Of a stretch of DNA of 64,000 nucleotides, positions 22,318 to 34,100 are shown one piece after another (position 1 is the stretch's first letter; each line of letters opens with the position of its first letter). The position numbers were made by a program, and so were the translations under genes. Source of the DNA: Oscarella lobularis. Lineage: Eukaryota > Porifera > Homoscleromorpha > Homosclerophorida > Oscarellidae. The stretch is from the NCBI RefSeq assembly GCF_947507565.1, contig NC_089181.1:2241614-2305613 (forward strand), written 5' to 3'. Under the pieces are notes generated by a model. That model ran no database searches and had not been told where the DNA came from. It saw nothing but the letters and a program-made list of their open reading frames with translations.

Positions 22318-23075
22318 CTGTAGTTCATCACCGGAAGCAGGTGGGACAATCAATATAAACATGTCAACCATATCTGAGACAATGAATTCAGATGACCAAC
22401 GCCTACGGTTTTGACGAGGACTACGTCATATCCAGCTCCTTCGCATAGTAAATCGTCTCAGAGGTACATCGAGTTACTCCCCCTTATTAAATCAATTCAT
22501 TAGATTCAGAAAAATAATAACGCGCGTCACCGATGACGTACCCAAAGTGCCAGAAGACGGCGACGGACGAATGTAGGCGTTGGGATCGCGCGTCCGATCA
22601 CCCAATAGAGATCCTCCAGTGGTTGACGAACTAGGATCGACGGCACCAGCACAGCAAGCCGCTGGCCACGCGCCGACCGAACATCTCGATAAAGGTCGAT
22701 TTTCCCGCTCCTGGCGGTCCAGTGAGACCGATCCGAAACGAACGCATCTTTTCGTCCCGTTTTAGACGCGAAGAAATCGCCGAAGCGATCAACTGGCCAC
22801 GTTTTCTCTTGACCGGAGGTGGGCGTGGGCTCGCGCGAAGGGGTTCTCTCTCGTTTCGACCGGCTCACTCACCCTGACCGCCTCTGCCAGACGACTCGCT
22901 TGCCGATCGAATATTCCGTCGACCATTCGATCGGGTCCCCTTCGTCGACGTCTTCGCTACGCCGTGCGATTCCACTCGCACTTCGCATCGCTCCGAAGAG
23001 ACGACGATGACGACGACGCGCGCAGCACGCGAACGATTTCCGTAGAGGACGAACGTTGTGGAAGGAAAGCGCCAT
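22318..23075 (-). pseudogene. MMAA: Decayed copy of methylmalonic aciduria type A GTPase (MMAA/ArgK)
   Basis: Conserved MMAA/MeaB blocks occur in the right order but in different frames. Minus strand, from 23075: an Arg-rich, mitochondrial-like leader MALSFHNVRPLRKSFACCAR; DGIFDRQASRLAEAVR; after a normal-looking intron, [18 protein letters not shown] (intact P-loop) and FIEMFGRR; then a frame break; [20 protein letters not shown] and [13 protein letters not shown]; then [17 protein letters not shown]; another frame break (one base lost after GVGQ/H); and [20 protein letters not shown] ending at a donor (GTAAATA). The invariant Glu of the family's ETVGVG is Lys here. Only about 110 bp remain before the neighbouring gene's end, so the C-terminal third has no room. 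MMAA normally protects and loads methylmalonyl-CoA mutase with its B12 cofactor in mitochondria. Sequencing errors could explain single indels but not the truncation. Confidence 0.75.
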
Positions 23076-23589
23076 TCCGGGTAAGCAGTGATTTGACTGA
23101 TTTTCTTTTTGCGCGTGCATCGTTCGTCTCGCCCGCCCCTCGCGCGAAAGAAATGATTAGTTTTGGAGTGTAGTAAAAATCTGGTAGAGAAACTGTTTGT
23201 CTGGGTATGCTCGAGTTGAAAAGCTAGAGAACCATGTATAGAAATACTCGGCTCTGGCTATGTACCGTATGTGTCTTCTTGATGTGATCAAAAATTGGCC
23301 TAATGATGTGTTATGCTTCTGACAAGTGCTCGGCTCCTTGTATTTTTATACTGTATCAGTATGTGTACATTCTTCATGGTTTTCAGTCATAAACCCGTGA
23401 GCTGTTTATTCGGCAGAATATAGTCCTGTGTTTTTTTAGGCGGAACGGAAGTGAAGACGCTGGCAAGAAAGAAGAGACGCCTTGAAGGAGAAGAGAACAG
23501 TTTTGCATGTCAGTTTTGCGTGTCTTGCATGATGTAGTGGTGTGCAGCTTTTGATCTCCAGGGTATGGAGACAAAAGCAGACGTGGCAA

Positions 23590-23725
23590 GGGGAACTCGC
23601 GCGCGCGTGGATAGACTCTTCCGCGCGCGCTTGGGTAGGTTATTGACCTGAGCGCGCGCGGGAGGAGAGTCCGGGTGTAGGTCTGCATTACGCGCGCGCG
23701 AGTTTCCAGAGCCAGGCGCGCGCAT
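23590..23725. repeat. CG-alternating clusters
   Basis: Five blocks of alternating C and G (CGCGCGCG, GCGCGCGC) of 8-10 bp are spaced by 20-40 bp of ordinary sequence. Alternating CG is prone to Z-DNA and, in methylating animals, is normally lost by mutation, so this density is notable. Confidence 0.7.
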
Positions 23726-23820
23726 CATTATATGCACATAAAAGTAGGGGAAACTATGTTCAAATTTTTATTGAAATAGAAACTAAAAAACGGTCTTCCT
23801 ATCAGTGTTTCTGCGCTGCT

Positions 23821-24165
23821 GCTTCACCCGCCGTTGTCAGCAGGTGAAGCAGTGAGACTGAGACTGCAGTCTCCACAGCTATGTGTGCGTGCAGCCATCT
23901 CACAGAAAGTGAGACGCATACAGGCACATTTCTTCTTCTAGGCATCGTTCTCCTATGAAGACTACCAACAAGAACGATAGCCTCCAGTGGAGATGCGCGC
24001 CATGAAAATTGGGCAGTTTTTCTTCTCGGGGCCGCACAACCGCTTCAGCGGTTGGTATAGGCCTGCCCAGGAGATGTTGGCCTTTTAGACGTTATGGCCT
24101 CATACCAAAAGGAGGCGTACAAGCAGTTTATAGAGCTGCAACTTATAATTAAGTTGCAAGCCCCG
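23821..24165. repeat. Cluster of perfect foldbacks (possible structured RNA or foldback element)
   Basis: Several arms pair exactly within about 340 bp: CTGCTTCACC with GGTGAAGCAG (23818-23850), GAGACTGCAGTCTC (23865 region), GGCATCGTTCT with AGAACGATAGCC (23941-23982), AACCGCTTCAGCGGTT (24038-24053), and TGCAACTT-ATAATT-AAGTTGCA (24137-24160). Such a run is more than expected by chance, but no known RNA family was recognised. It could be a non-coding RNA gene or remains of a foldback transposon. Confidence 0.5.
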
Positions 24166-25120
24166 CGGCCCCGCAACTTGGGCCGGCCCGTCTTGCCGAG
24201 GACGTTGGGACCGCGGTCTACCTCTTCGTCTGCTTCTTCTTCAGAAAAAAGAGAAGAAAATGAACTGGAGCCCATGTAGTGCCATTGGAACGACAATCAC
24301 CTTCACTGTGGATATCTTCTTATTTCCGGTCACGTCATGATATCGATGTCTACAAAAAATATTAGCCGAAATTTACTGTTTGAAATCAATTTGACACTAC
24401 GAAGTCAAATTAACAATCAATCCCCACCGTTTTATACGTAAAATAAAGAAACCGAGAGGCGAGCCAACACGCCAAAAACCGTGAGCTATAGTTCACTGCG
24501 CTCAGTTGTGCTCAATTTTGGATTGTTTATTCAACAGTCCTAAACAATGCATTGGCATCGTTCTTGGCAAAGCATTCAGGGTTTTAGAGCTCTTTCTCGG
24601 CCAAGGAACATCGTTTATCAAGCAACGATTGCGTTTGGCAAGCGTACGCTTTCTCCAACAAGTTGCAAAACTCGGCTCTAAAGCGTTTTCGAAGGATACG
24701 ACGACTAAACACCAGTTTACGCGACTCCGCAACGGCGTGAAAGCACAAAGAACGCTTCTCCATGCTTCAAAACTAAGCGAAGAGCGTCGTACCTGCGTTA
24801 TTCATGCTTGGGGCGATCGCAAAGGCAGTCGTTTCTTGCACTCGCACGTGTTCGACAAACTTACGGTCACGTAGACTACAAAAAGAAATACAATACAGTT
24901 AAACGGCTTTTCAAGGAAAAACAAAGAAAAACGGTTTACCCTACCCGGACATACGGAAAACCGCATTGTCGTACCGTATGTTGTACGCTGTCCAAAGTCC
25001 TGAAAAAAAGTGGGAAGAGATTGAAATGGCTCGTCGCATTGGGGTTTGCACTAATCAATTCACTATTACAGTAGTTCTGAGGGCATCTCTTACAAAAATA
25101 TTTGACGACAACATAATTGA

Positions 25121-28100
25121 CTAATATTGAGCTCCCGCATACAATTTCTCTTCTCTGTCTTTGGCTAGAAATTTCTCGCATATTTCAGCTATTGCCGTCT
25201 GTCGCGATTCTTTTGCCAGTTTGGCAATGCGTTTGACCTGCTCAACTCGTCGACCTCGAACGGCAACTAGATAGGCGTTCTTCAGCTTTTGACATCGTAT
25301 CAGAGCGTTGATCTAAGCGAGCAGAAATGTAGAACAAAGTTTACGTATATACACTTTATCTATAAAAGCACCTTGTTGTCATCATTCGTAAGCATTTCAA
25401 TAAACCTCTCGGCATTTTTCATCTGAAAATAACTAATTAATCTGTACTCCACCTTGTCATTTCATTGAGCCTACCTCCTTCTTGTCTTCCGCCAAGACAT
25501 TGATGCACGACATCAAAATTTCTTCTTGGCATCTCCAGTCGTTTAGTCCGCTTTTCTTGACGCATGACAAGAGCTGCTCCACTTGACGCAAGCGCCTCAG
25601 CTTGGCAAAGCTTCGACTGACGTATGAGTAAATTTTATTGGCATTCAGACGAAAGTCCTGAGAGAAAACTTGAACAAAGGTTTGCAGTAGATCCCAAGTA
25701 AACATACCTGTATCAGTGTGAAAGCCAGTTTGAATCCATTCTCAATATTTTGGCTGGCTAATAAAACCTGAAGGAAACACTAGTAAAACATGGACTCCCA
25801 GGCCTCGTCTTCGCTGGCAAACCTGCGATGCTACAGTTGACTTGGCATTGGACGATCCAAACAGAGTCGCTGGCAGATCGCGTCGGCCTTTTGATGTCTG
25901 ATAGGCAACTTCGGCGAGGACGCCGCACTCGTGCAAATACTTCGTCACTTCAATCTGAATTCGAACAACATGGGAATGCCGCTTCGCATCTCTGAAACAA
26001 AGAAGTAAGCGTTAGTAATGAAAGTGTCAGAAAATGACGCGAAATTGGCTTAGAATCTCCCCTGGAAACCGCTTACCCAAGTGAAGGGCTGAGTCGAAAA
26101 CCGGACCTCGAGTCCGTTTGTTCTTCTTCGCTCGGATCTGCAACGTCGTATATGCTACCGGTTATCAGAGACTGCTTTTTAGGACGTTGCATGAAGCCGG
26201 GTCGAGAACGCATCGGTTCAATGCCGCGATACTCTGCAATGTACTTTTCCAGATGAGAAAGCGCCTTTTCTAGATGATGTAGACGCGGATAAACGTCAAG
26301 TTGATTGCTCGGTCGTCCCGCTTCGCCCGTAAAGAAATTGATGCATGTAAACGAAGCGCGAATGTAGTCCTAAGAAAAAAAACATTGGCTCTCAGTCTCT
26401 CAGTTTCTCGCGTTCTTTTACTTACTTTCATGAAAAGTTGGAGTTTGTACAGAACGGCAAACAGTCGCTTCTGCGTCAGATACTGACAGCTTGCCGTCAG
26501 ATATTTCTCCCATTTTTCTAATGACGAGTCGGCCACGAGCATTTCTTCCTGCAGCTTGCCAAAGCAACTGTGTGAAAGTGACGGAAGAAGAACGCCTTTG
26601 ACAAATACGCTTGGAGTGCATCTCTGAAGAACAAGAAGCTCATACTATCAGGCCAAAAAAATAGAAGGTCTACCTTATCAAGAACAATCTGACAGGCTTT
26701 ACTGATGAACTTGTAGCTAACGTAAAATTCCACGAGCATAGAGTCGCTGCCGTAGGCTTTGATGTAGTATCGGCACTCGCTAAAACGAGCGGGATCCAGC
26801 TTGGTCGGCGATCCAGGACGCTAGAATGCAAATAATTTAATCATTTCATACCCCTAGAGAGAGAGAGAGTCCTTTACCCGTATAGCGTGAGTGACCGACG
26901 CCGGATCGGTCACCTAAAAAAATAAAGACGTATACAATAGAGAAAATATTTGAGATGGGTTTTGTACCAGTTCCGCAGTGATGAACGGAGTGCTTCGAAT
27001 TTGATCAACGATGGCATTGACTAATACTTGCCTTTGTCCCGCGTCTTTCTGTCTCTATCATATACATAAGCAATTGGCGTAAAATCGGTGCATACAGCAC
27101 AAAAATCTTACGTTGAAGCAGTGGCCAAATTTTTCTCTGGCCGCTTCATACTGTCCCGCTTTGAGGCAGGCCATTCCCCACGACGACCAAACGACATTGG
27201 GATCTAGATGGCTCTTAGTTGACACTTCTACGGCGAGAATAAAACGATCGTCCAGTAGTAACTTGTCCCTCAAACGCCTAAGAAAACGAGTTTCGACACG
27301 TATGGAGTAATTCGCGCGAGAGAAACCTAGCAGCGTCCTGATGGCGTAGATCTTCCAGGGAAGGAACGCTGGAGCAGTCTGATGATATGAGAAAGTTAAG
27401 AAGTTCAGCCTTCGAGAGATATCTGAGGAGAACGAGGTTCTAATAAACGTCCTACTTTCAGCCCCTCGTGGACGGTACACTTACGTGTCGCATAATTCCA
27501 CGCCTGAGCTGTCACCACATTTCATGAATTTGACTTTCGCCGTGAAGAGCAAATGCTGAATCATGCTGTGTAGAGCAAAAGTGAACCAAGTCAAGTGCGC
27601 CAATTGATACATGTCTACCTGACGATCAGCTGCTGATCGACTTCCTCGTTCTTTCCGTGGTATCTCACCATTCGCGAAGACAGCCCGTCGCATAGTTGAA
27701 GAATGACAAAAGCGCATCGATGCGGATCACTGTGCAGCTCAAGAAGACTCAAACACACAGTAGTACTCGGAGACTATTGGAAAGACGAGCATTTACCGTA
27801 GAAAGACTTGAGATCTCTTTGTGGGGGGTAATTTCCAAGGGGTTCTTACCTGAGGATAGCAGAATTCTTTCCTAAGTGAAGCACAATACTCTTCGTCGTC
27901 AGCGGGAAGAAGCCACGGTTCTTCCAAATCGATGTCCTGTTCGATCATGTCATCATCTATTGCAGTCGGTGGACTGAAGGCGTCTCCACTACTCGGCAAG
28001 TCTCCGCCACCTGAACGAGGATTTATAAATAAAAAGAATCAGAATGCACAGGCGAACATACTGGTTACGACGCTTTCCACCAAAAGCGACTTGCCTTGCT

Positions 28101-31100
28101 GCAAGTGACTGCAACGAAAAAACGCAGCAATGATCGCAAAAAGTCACCCCTCCCCTCATCGATGTTCAAAAGAACCTGTAGCAATTCTTGCACACGCGAA
28201 CGGCACCGTCGTACGTATCCACGCGATGTCGATACGACGAGCAGCTGTCGCACACGACGCGACCACAACGTCGGCAGTGGTGCCGACGATTAAACTACAA
28301 CGACCTCGCAATCACACGGAAACGCGCTTTCTCCCCGCGTCTCTTACCATTGTAAAGTGTTCTTCACATTCCATGCACGCCGGAACGCTTTCGTCTTTCG
28401 TCCACTCTTCCCTCGTCGGAACTCTCTCGGGCAGTTCGTACGGACGCGCGCCGAGCGCCTTGCGCTTTGCCTGCGAATACGGCGACACAGTCACCGAGTC
28501 TAAAAGCGACGACGTCGTCGAAGTGAAATTTGACATGAAGGCGCGACGATCCATCGACGTCGTCGACGTGGGTTTAGTGAGAAAGGTGTACGACGACGCA
28601 CGTCGAAGCGGTGGAGTGGCGGAAGGCGAGTCCGTGCGAGATGGAGGTCGAGTACTAGGTACGACTGAATAGAGAAGAGAGAGAGAGAGTTGGTCGTCGG
28701 CTCAACGTCGTTTCTTCTAGTATTAGCTTACCCGACTGGCGATGCGTCATGTAGGCGGGAGGAAACTCAAGCGATTTGCGAGCGTAGTCGACGACGATCG
28801 CGTCGAACGGTTTCACGTCGACAACGGTAGCTTGCAAATCGACGTCGCCTTCGCGCTGCAGATCGGATGTTTGCAGACACGCGAGAAATTTTCCAGCCCA
28901 TTCAATCTGCGGAAAAGGGTTGCCAGGTTATCCGGAGTGCCTAGAGGTTGACTAACCTTTTGGTTCATGAGGAGCTGCTCAAAAAGCCAAGTTGGTCGAT
29001 GCAGTAGCGACGTGTAGTTGTCTCTATCGCCACTGGGAATGCAGCGCAAAGCCTGCGTTATTTTTTAAAGGAGAGTTGAGCAAAACCAGGCGAACTTTTT
29101 TGTCTTTTATACGTACGTACCTTTACACCCATGCACGTTGCTTTGAGTCTTTCTTTTTCATCGTCGGTCAACCGGGGCTCAAAGTTCGATAAAACGTATT
29201 CGAGCAGAAAGACTTTTCCGTCAAGTGATTTCACTCGATCGCTCAGAAGAGATTGGCACATGTTGAGAATTTCGTCAGGAGTCGCAATGTCACTTCCGAG
29301 AACCTAAGCAAACGTATTTGACTCTCAACCCGCCCTTGGCCTCCTCTTCACTTACCATGTGAGCTTTCATCATGTCTCTTTCGACTTCAATAAGATTCAG
29401 TATGTAATCCTCCTCAACGTCCTAAGGCAAACAAGAGTTTCGAAGCGCCTGCGACCGACCGGCAGAGTGATCCTACCAAAAGCCGAAGATGAGCCATTTT
29501 CGCCCACTTCCTTGCAACGTCAAATTTCTTCAAATCAAGCAAAAGACGCAACGTCTTTTCATCGTCACTCAGCAGATCTTTCCACTTTAAATCAGACGTC
29601 TCCAATGCCTATAGAAGAAGAAAAGAAAATTAGACACAACCACAAGATAAATCCCAGAGCCACTGTACCTCTTCATATACGTGCATTCGATCCAACTTAT
29701 GAAGAACGATCTTTCGATACGCAGACGCGGAGCCGATTCGATCAAGACACAGCCTCAGCGACGCAACGCACACGTCTACGGGCCACCGATCCAAAATACC
29801 CAACACAAGACTCGCCATCAAGTCGCCGTTCGCCAATCGCGCCAAGTATCGCCAGCAATCGACGGCATTCGCCTTATTCACCAGTCCAGCGACGAAAACG
29901 TCGAGCGGCTTGGACGTCGTCCCGTCGTTACGGAAACCAATCGAAGAATCGACGATATCGATCGCCTTCGTCCAATTCCCGTGGTAGACGAACGCCTCGA
30001 GCAATTTGGCGACGTACGTCTCCGTTCGTCGATCCGTGCTCGCCAGCAGTAGCACGGAGCGCGCCTCGTCGCTCGCCACCTTGCCGTCGTCGTCGAATCG
30101 TAATCGATCGGCGACGTAGCGACGAAGCGTCGGAAACTCGTCGAGCGACGACGACGACGACGATTCTTCTCTTCGACTGGCGACGGGTCGAAGCAGCGAG
30201 GCGAGCGCAAAGAGAAGGGGACTCTTCGACGCCAAATACTCCGATACGGAATCGATGAGCGAATGGCTGACGCGCGTCCACCAACGTAGCGGATCGCGAA
30301 CGCGAAAGATCAAGTCGTTGCCGCCGTCGTCGATCGTCAGCGACGATTCGGACCGACGCGTCGGCACGAGCATGTTCGATCCGTGAACGAAGGCCGGCGG
30401 CAACGTGAAACCGGCTTCGAAGTTGAACGGCGCGTAGGCGATGTGAATTTCGCGAAAGGGAGAGGTCGCCCCGCCGCCTGCGGAATCGTCTCTGCGTTTC
30501 ATGCTGCGCTCGAGAAGGGAGTGCAATTGGCTCGCCTTGCCCGGACTCAGGATGCTCTGGATGAATTGGAGAAGAGCTGTGTCCGGATCGGACGTCGACG
30601 ATTTGTAGGTGAAGTCGCGTGAAAACCAGTCGAGTTGTCGAGGAAGCGTTACCTGGAGAGCAAAAGAAAATCACCGAAAAGGGTATCGTTCTGAAAGAGT
30701 TGGCCTACTTTGCCTGACGATGGGTCTATTGTCACTGTTTCCTCGAGGAAGTCTCGAAAAGCAGGAAAGAGAAGTTTATCCAATTTGCTGGATCTCACAA
30801 CCTTTTAATAATTAAAAATCGAAGAACGCGAGAAAAACTTGGGGTTTTATTATTACCTGCGGAAATGGACACGATTGCGTTCCGAACGTGAGAAGAAACA
30901 GTAAGTTCGGATTCGGCTGTCCACACGAGATCTTTCCAAGGGGATCGTCAGAAGACAATTCTTGAGAAGGGAATCAGTCACGACCAATTCGCTCTTATCT
31001 CGCCAAACTCACCTGGTAGCAAATCTTCCAAACCATTTCCAAAAAAAGACGGCGGAGGCAAACCGCTGCGAAGTAGACGAAAGTAGATGTCGAAGGCACT

Positions 31101-34100
31101 AAAAACGGACAACTGCATAGCAAAAAAAAAGAAAGAGACTCATTTATCTCCGCAATTACGGTACCTGACGGGCCCGAGCGCTCCGATGCGATACGCAATT
31201 CTTCTCATGTACATGAGCCGCTCTAGTACGCTCTTACTTCCGTACAGATTCGTCGGATTGAATGCGGTTTTGATAGGCACTTCGATTACGGCGTGAATCA
31301 TCATGGCGTTGAAGACGTTAACAAAGAAACTGAGCAAATCTTCGGCGGTGGCGAGCGTTTTGAGATCGAAGTGTCGCAGTTGGCCCGTCATCGTCGCTAA
31401 GGCTCTAAACTGGGACGAAGAACGGGCTTGATCGATAAGAGCAGGACCAAAAACGCCTATTTTGGCCGTCTTGGCTGTCACTGAGAAAGAGCTGGGAGAT
31501 GTCATTTATGAGAACTGGTGGTTTTTACCTTGGAGAAAATTGACAAGGCTTGTAAGTAGGCTTATGTCGAGACGACTGGTTGACGATTCGGCGCCGTTTG
31601 CTTCGCCAAAGGTGTCGTTCAGAACAATAAGAGTCGAATCATCCAGCTGTCTATAGAGTCCTGAAACGATGCATTTTTAAACATAGCGAAAAGTCGGTGG
31701 GCAATGAAAACGTACTCGGCTTTTCAGACGCAGAACGACGGCCACTCGAAATCAATTTCGGACACGAACAGTGAACGATTATCTTCACCAAATTGAGATT
31801 CAATTCGCGAGCAATTGCTTCAAGCCTACGGACGCGCATACGATATCAAGACGCGAACGGAGGAAAAACACAACGAACTTGTAGGGAGAAATTTGCTTGC
31901 GGAACATTAATTTGCCAAGTGTCGGAGTGGGGCCCTCCTTCAGCACAGCCAAAGGATTCGCCGCTCTCTTTTCCAAATTGAGTCCACCTAAAGGTAGAGG
32001 TCAATTAGTTAATTAATCAATCATTTATTTGGGCGATTAGCGGCCATTTTATTTCTTTTACCGTCTCCTTCTTCGCACGATATCAATAGACTAGAGAAAT
32101 TGTCGACGTGCGTGAAAAATCGACCGATGTAATCCGACGTATGTCCTCTGGCGCCTTTCGGAGCCGTATACGCCTCCAAAAGAGATTCCATTGCCTGACG
32201 AACAGGGGACTTGTGTCCAATATCCGCTTTTTGAATTTCCGTCTCGTCGTGCCCCTCCGCCGCTTTAACTTCGGCCGCGACGCTCTGATAATAACCGGAC
32301 TTGTCGCTTTCCACGTTCCTTTCCTTCTCCCATGATTTAGCGTCCAGAGGACCGCTTCCTTGAGTGAGCAGCCAAGGCAGAGCCCTGTCCTTGACGAGCA
32401 AGAAGAGATCGTAAGCGCGACGCAGAAACGATAGCGGGCCCGCTTCGCTAGCGTCGCCGCCGCCGCCGCCGCCGCCGCCGTCGTCGTCGCGAATTCGATT
32501 GATCGCCATCAAAAGAAACTCGCGACACACGCTGACAATCGTCGTCGACGAGCAGGCCAAATCGAAGAGAACCATTGACGGCAACGACGACGCGAGAGCG
32601 ACGACGCAATCGGGCGGATTGTGAATAAAAGGAAAATGCTTCGGAGTGACGGAACTCGATAAAAGCTCCTTCATCGCCTCGAGCGTCGACGACGACGATC
32701 CCATTTGTACGGGCGACGACGACCTGTCGCCGCCGCCGCCGCCGAATCGACTTTCAAACGAGACCTTCTTCTTGCGCGACGGCATTGGCGACGTTCGCGG
32801 CGAATGACGTCGCGACGCCGGACCCTTGAGCTGTTCGCCGAGTTGATCGAGCTGATCGGAAAACTTGACGGCATTCGCCGCCGCTTGACCCTCCATGCCG
32901 AACATGTGAACGACTTCGTAGGCGCGATGATAGTTGCCGCTGCGAAGGCACAACTGGAGCAGCGTGTCGGGCGACGACAGCATGCGCGAAACGATTCCCG
33001 TTCGTTTGTTATGAAACGATCGACGTCCGGTCATCGCGCGAGCGGCGCGTCGCGTCGTCGGCGAGCCCGATCGACGACCGCGCTTTCGGCGTCGAGGCAA
33101 CGCCGCCGACGACGAATTCTTCTCCTCCGTATCGCCTTCGCCGCCCGAATCCCATCGTTTTCGCTCGTCGAAAGCGCGACTTCGTCGTTGCGAGACGAGC
33201 GATTTTCGCTCGGTTTCGTCCTCCTCCGGCGACGGCGGCGGCACGTCCTCCTCGTTCATTTCGATCTCGCTGTCCGTTTCCGCCACCGACACGCCGCTTC
33301 CCTCGAGAAGCAATTTTCTCGTCCCAGACGACGAGACGAGTTGAAATCGCCACTTCGCCTCGTTCACGTACTGATTCAAACGCGCCGTGCGCTGCTGCAA
33401 GTCGGCGACGACGATCGACGTTCGAACGAGAGTCTCGTCGTTTTCTGCACTCGACGACGCGTGAAGGTCGTCGGCCGAGCCGCCGCTCAACGATCGTCGA
33501 TGCGTGCTCGATCGATGTCGCGCGAATTTCGCCGATTCTAAGTCCATGAGCGAGTCCTTGAGCATGTTAATCACGTCGCAAGCGACCGCTTCGTCGACGA
33601 CGAAATCGTCGCGAAAGGGAAACGACGATAGGCCGCCGCTCGCCGTGCTGCTATCGCCGCCGCCGCCGCCGCCGCCGCCGCCTGACTGTTCGCATATGTC
33701 CGGCGTTAGTTGATCCTCGTCGGAATCCTTTGACGACGGATCGTCGAGATCCGACGTCTTGACGAAAAGAAGCGAGAAAATGTTTTCGAGCACTTCGACG
33801 CGATAGGCGAGCGGCACGACGTGCGACAAAGCGTTGCGCGCGTTTTTCAAATTTGTCGTCACGTTGACGCTGTAGTCGTTGTCGGAGGCGGCGGCGGCGG
33901 CGGCGGCGTCCTCGTCGCCTTTCTGCTTCCGATTGGCGAAGAGCAAGGCGTCGACGACGTATCGAACGGCACAGAAACTACGAAAGATCGACACGTCGCG
34001 TTCCTGCTCGGACGAATTCGGACCAGTTGTTGAAACGGAGCGACTGAGCGATCGACGCGGCGGTCTCGAATGCGAGTAGATGTCGGGCGTCGACGGCGTG

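Larger units (their letters stand above)
23076..25120. other. Gene-poor interval with foldbacks; no convincing gene
   Basis: No exon chain or known family was recognised in this 2-kb interval between the MMAA remnant and ZFYVE26. It contains CG-alternating runs (23590-23725), a cluster of perfect inverted repeats (23821-24165), and a stretch at 24500-24875 open in one plus frame (starting TTG, without an internal ATG) whose product resembles nothing known to me. A non-coding transcript is possible but unsupported. Confidence 0.5.

Noticed and set aside
22527-22868. 113-codon minus-strand frame read as a new protein
   Set aside because: Reading the neighbouring frames shows MMAA motifs. The frame is a mis-register across a broken MMAA copy.
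24506-24874. 122-codon plus-strand open frame
   Set aside because: It begins at TTG, contains no ATG, resembles nothing known to me, and has no visible splice partners. It is noted only as part of the gene-poor interval.
29359-30258. 299-codon plus-strand frame opposite ZFYVE26
   Set aside because: Arg/Ser-rich antisense shadow of conserved ZFYVE26 exons such as DRWPVDVCVASLRLC on the minus strand.
32705-33541. 278-codon Arg-rich plus-strand frame
   Set aside because: Shadow of the giant ZFYVE26 exon. Composition is driven by CGA/CGT-rich antisense codons.
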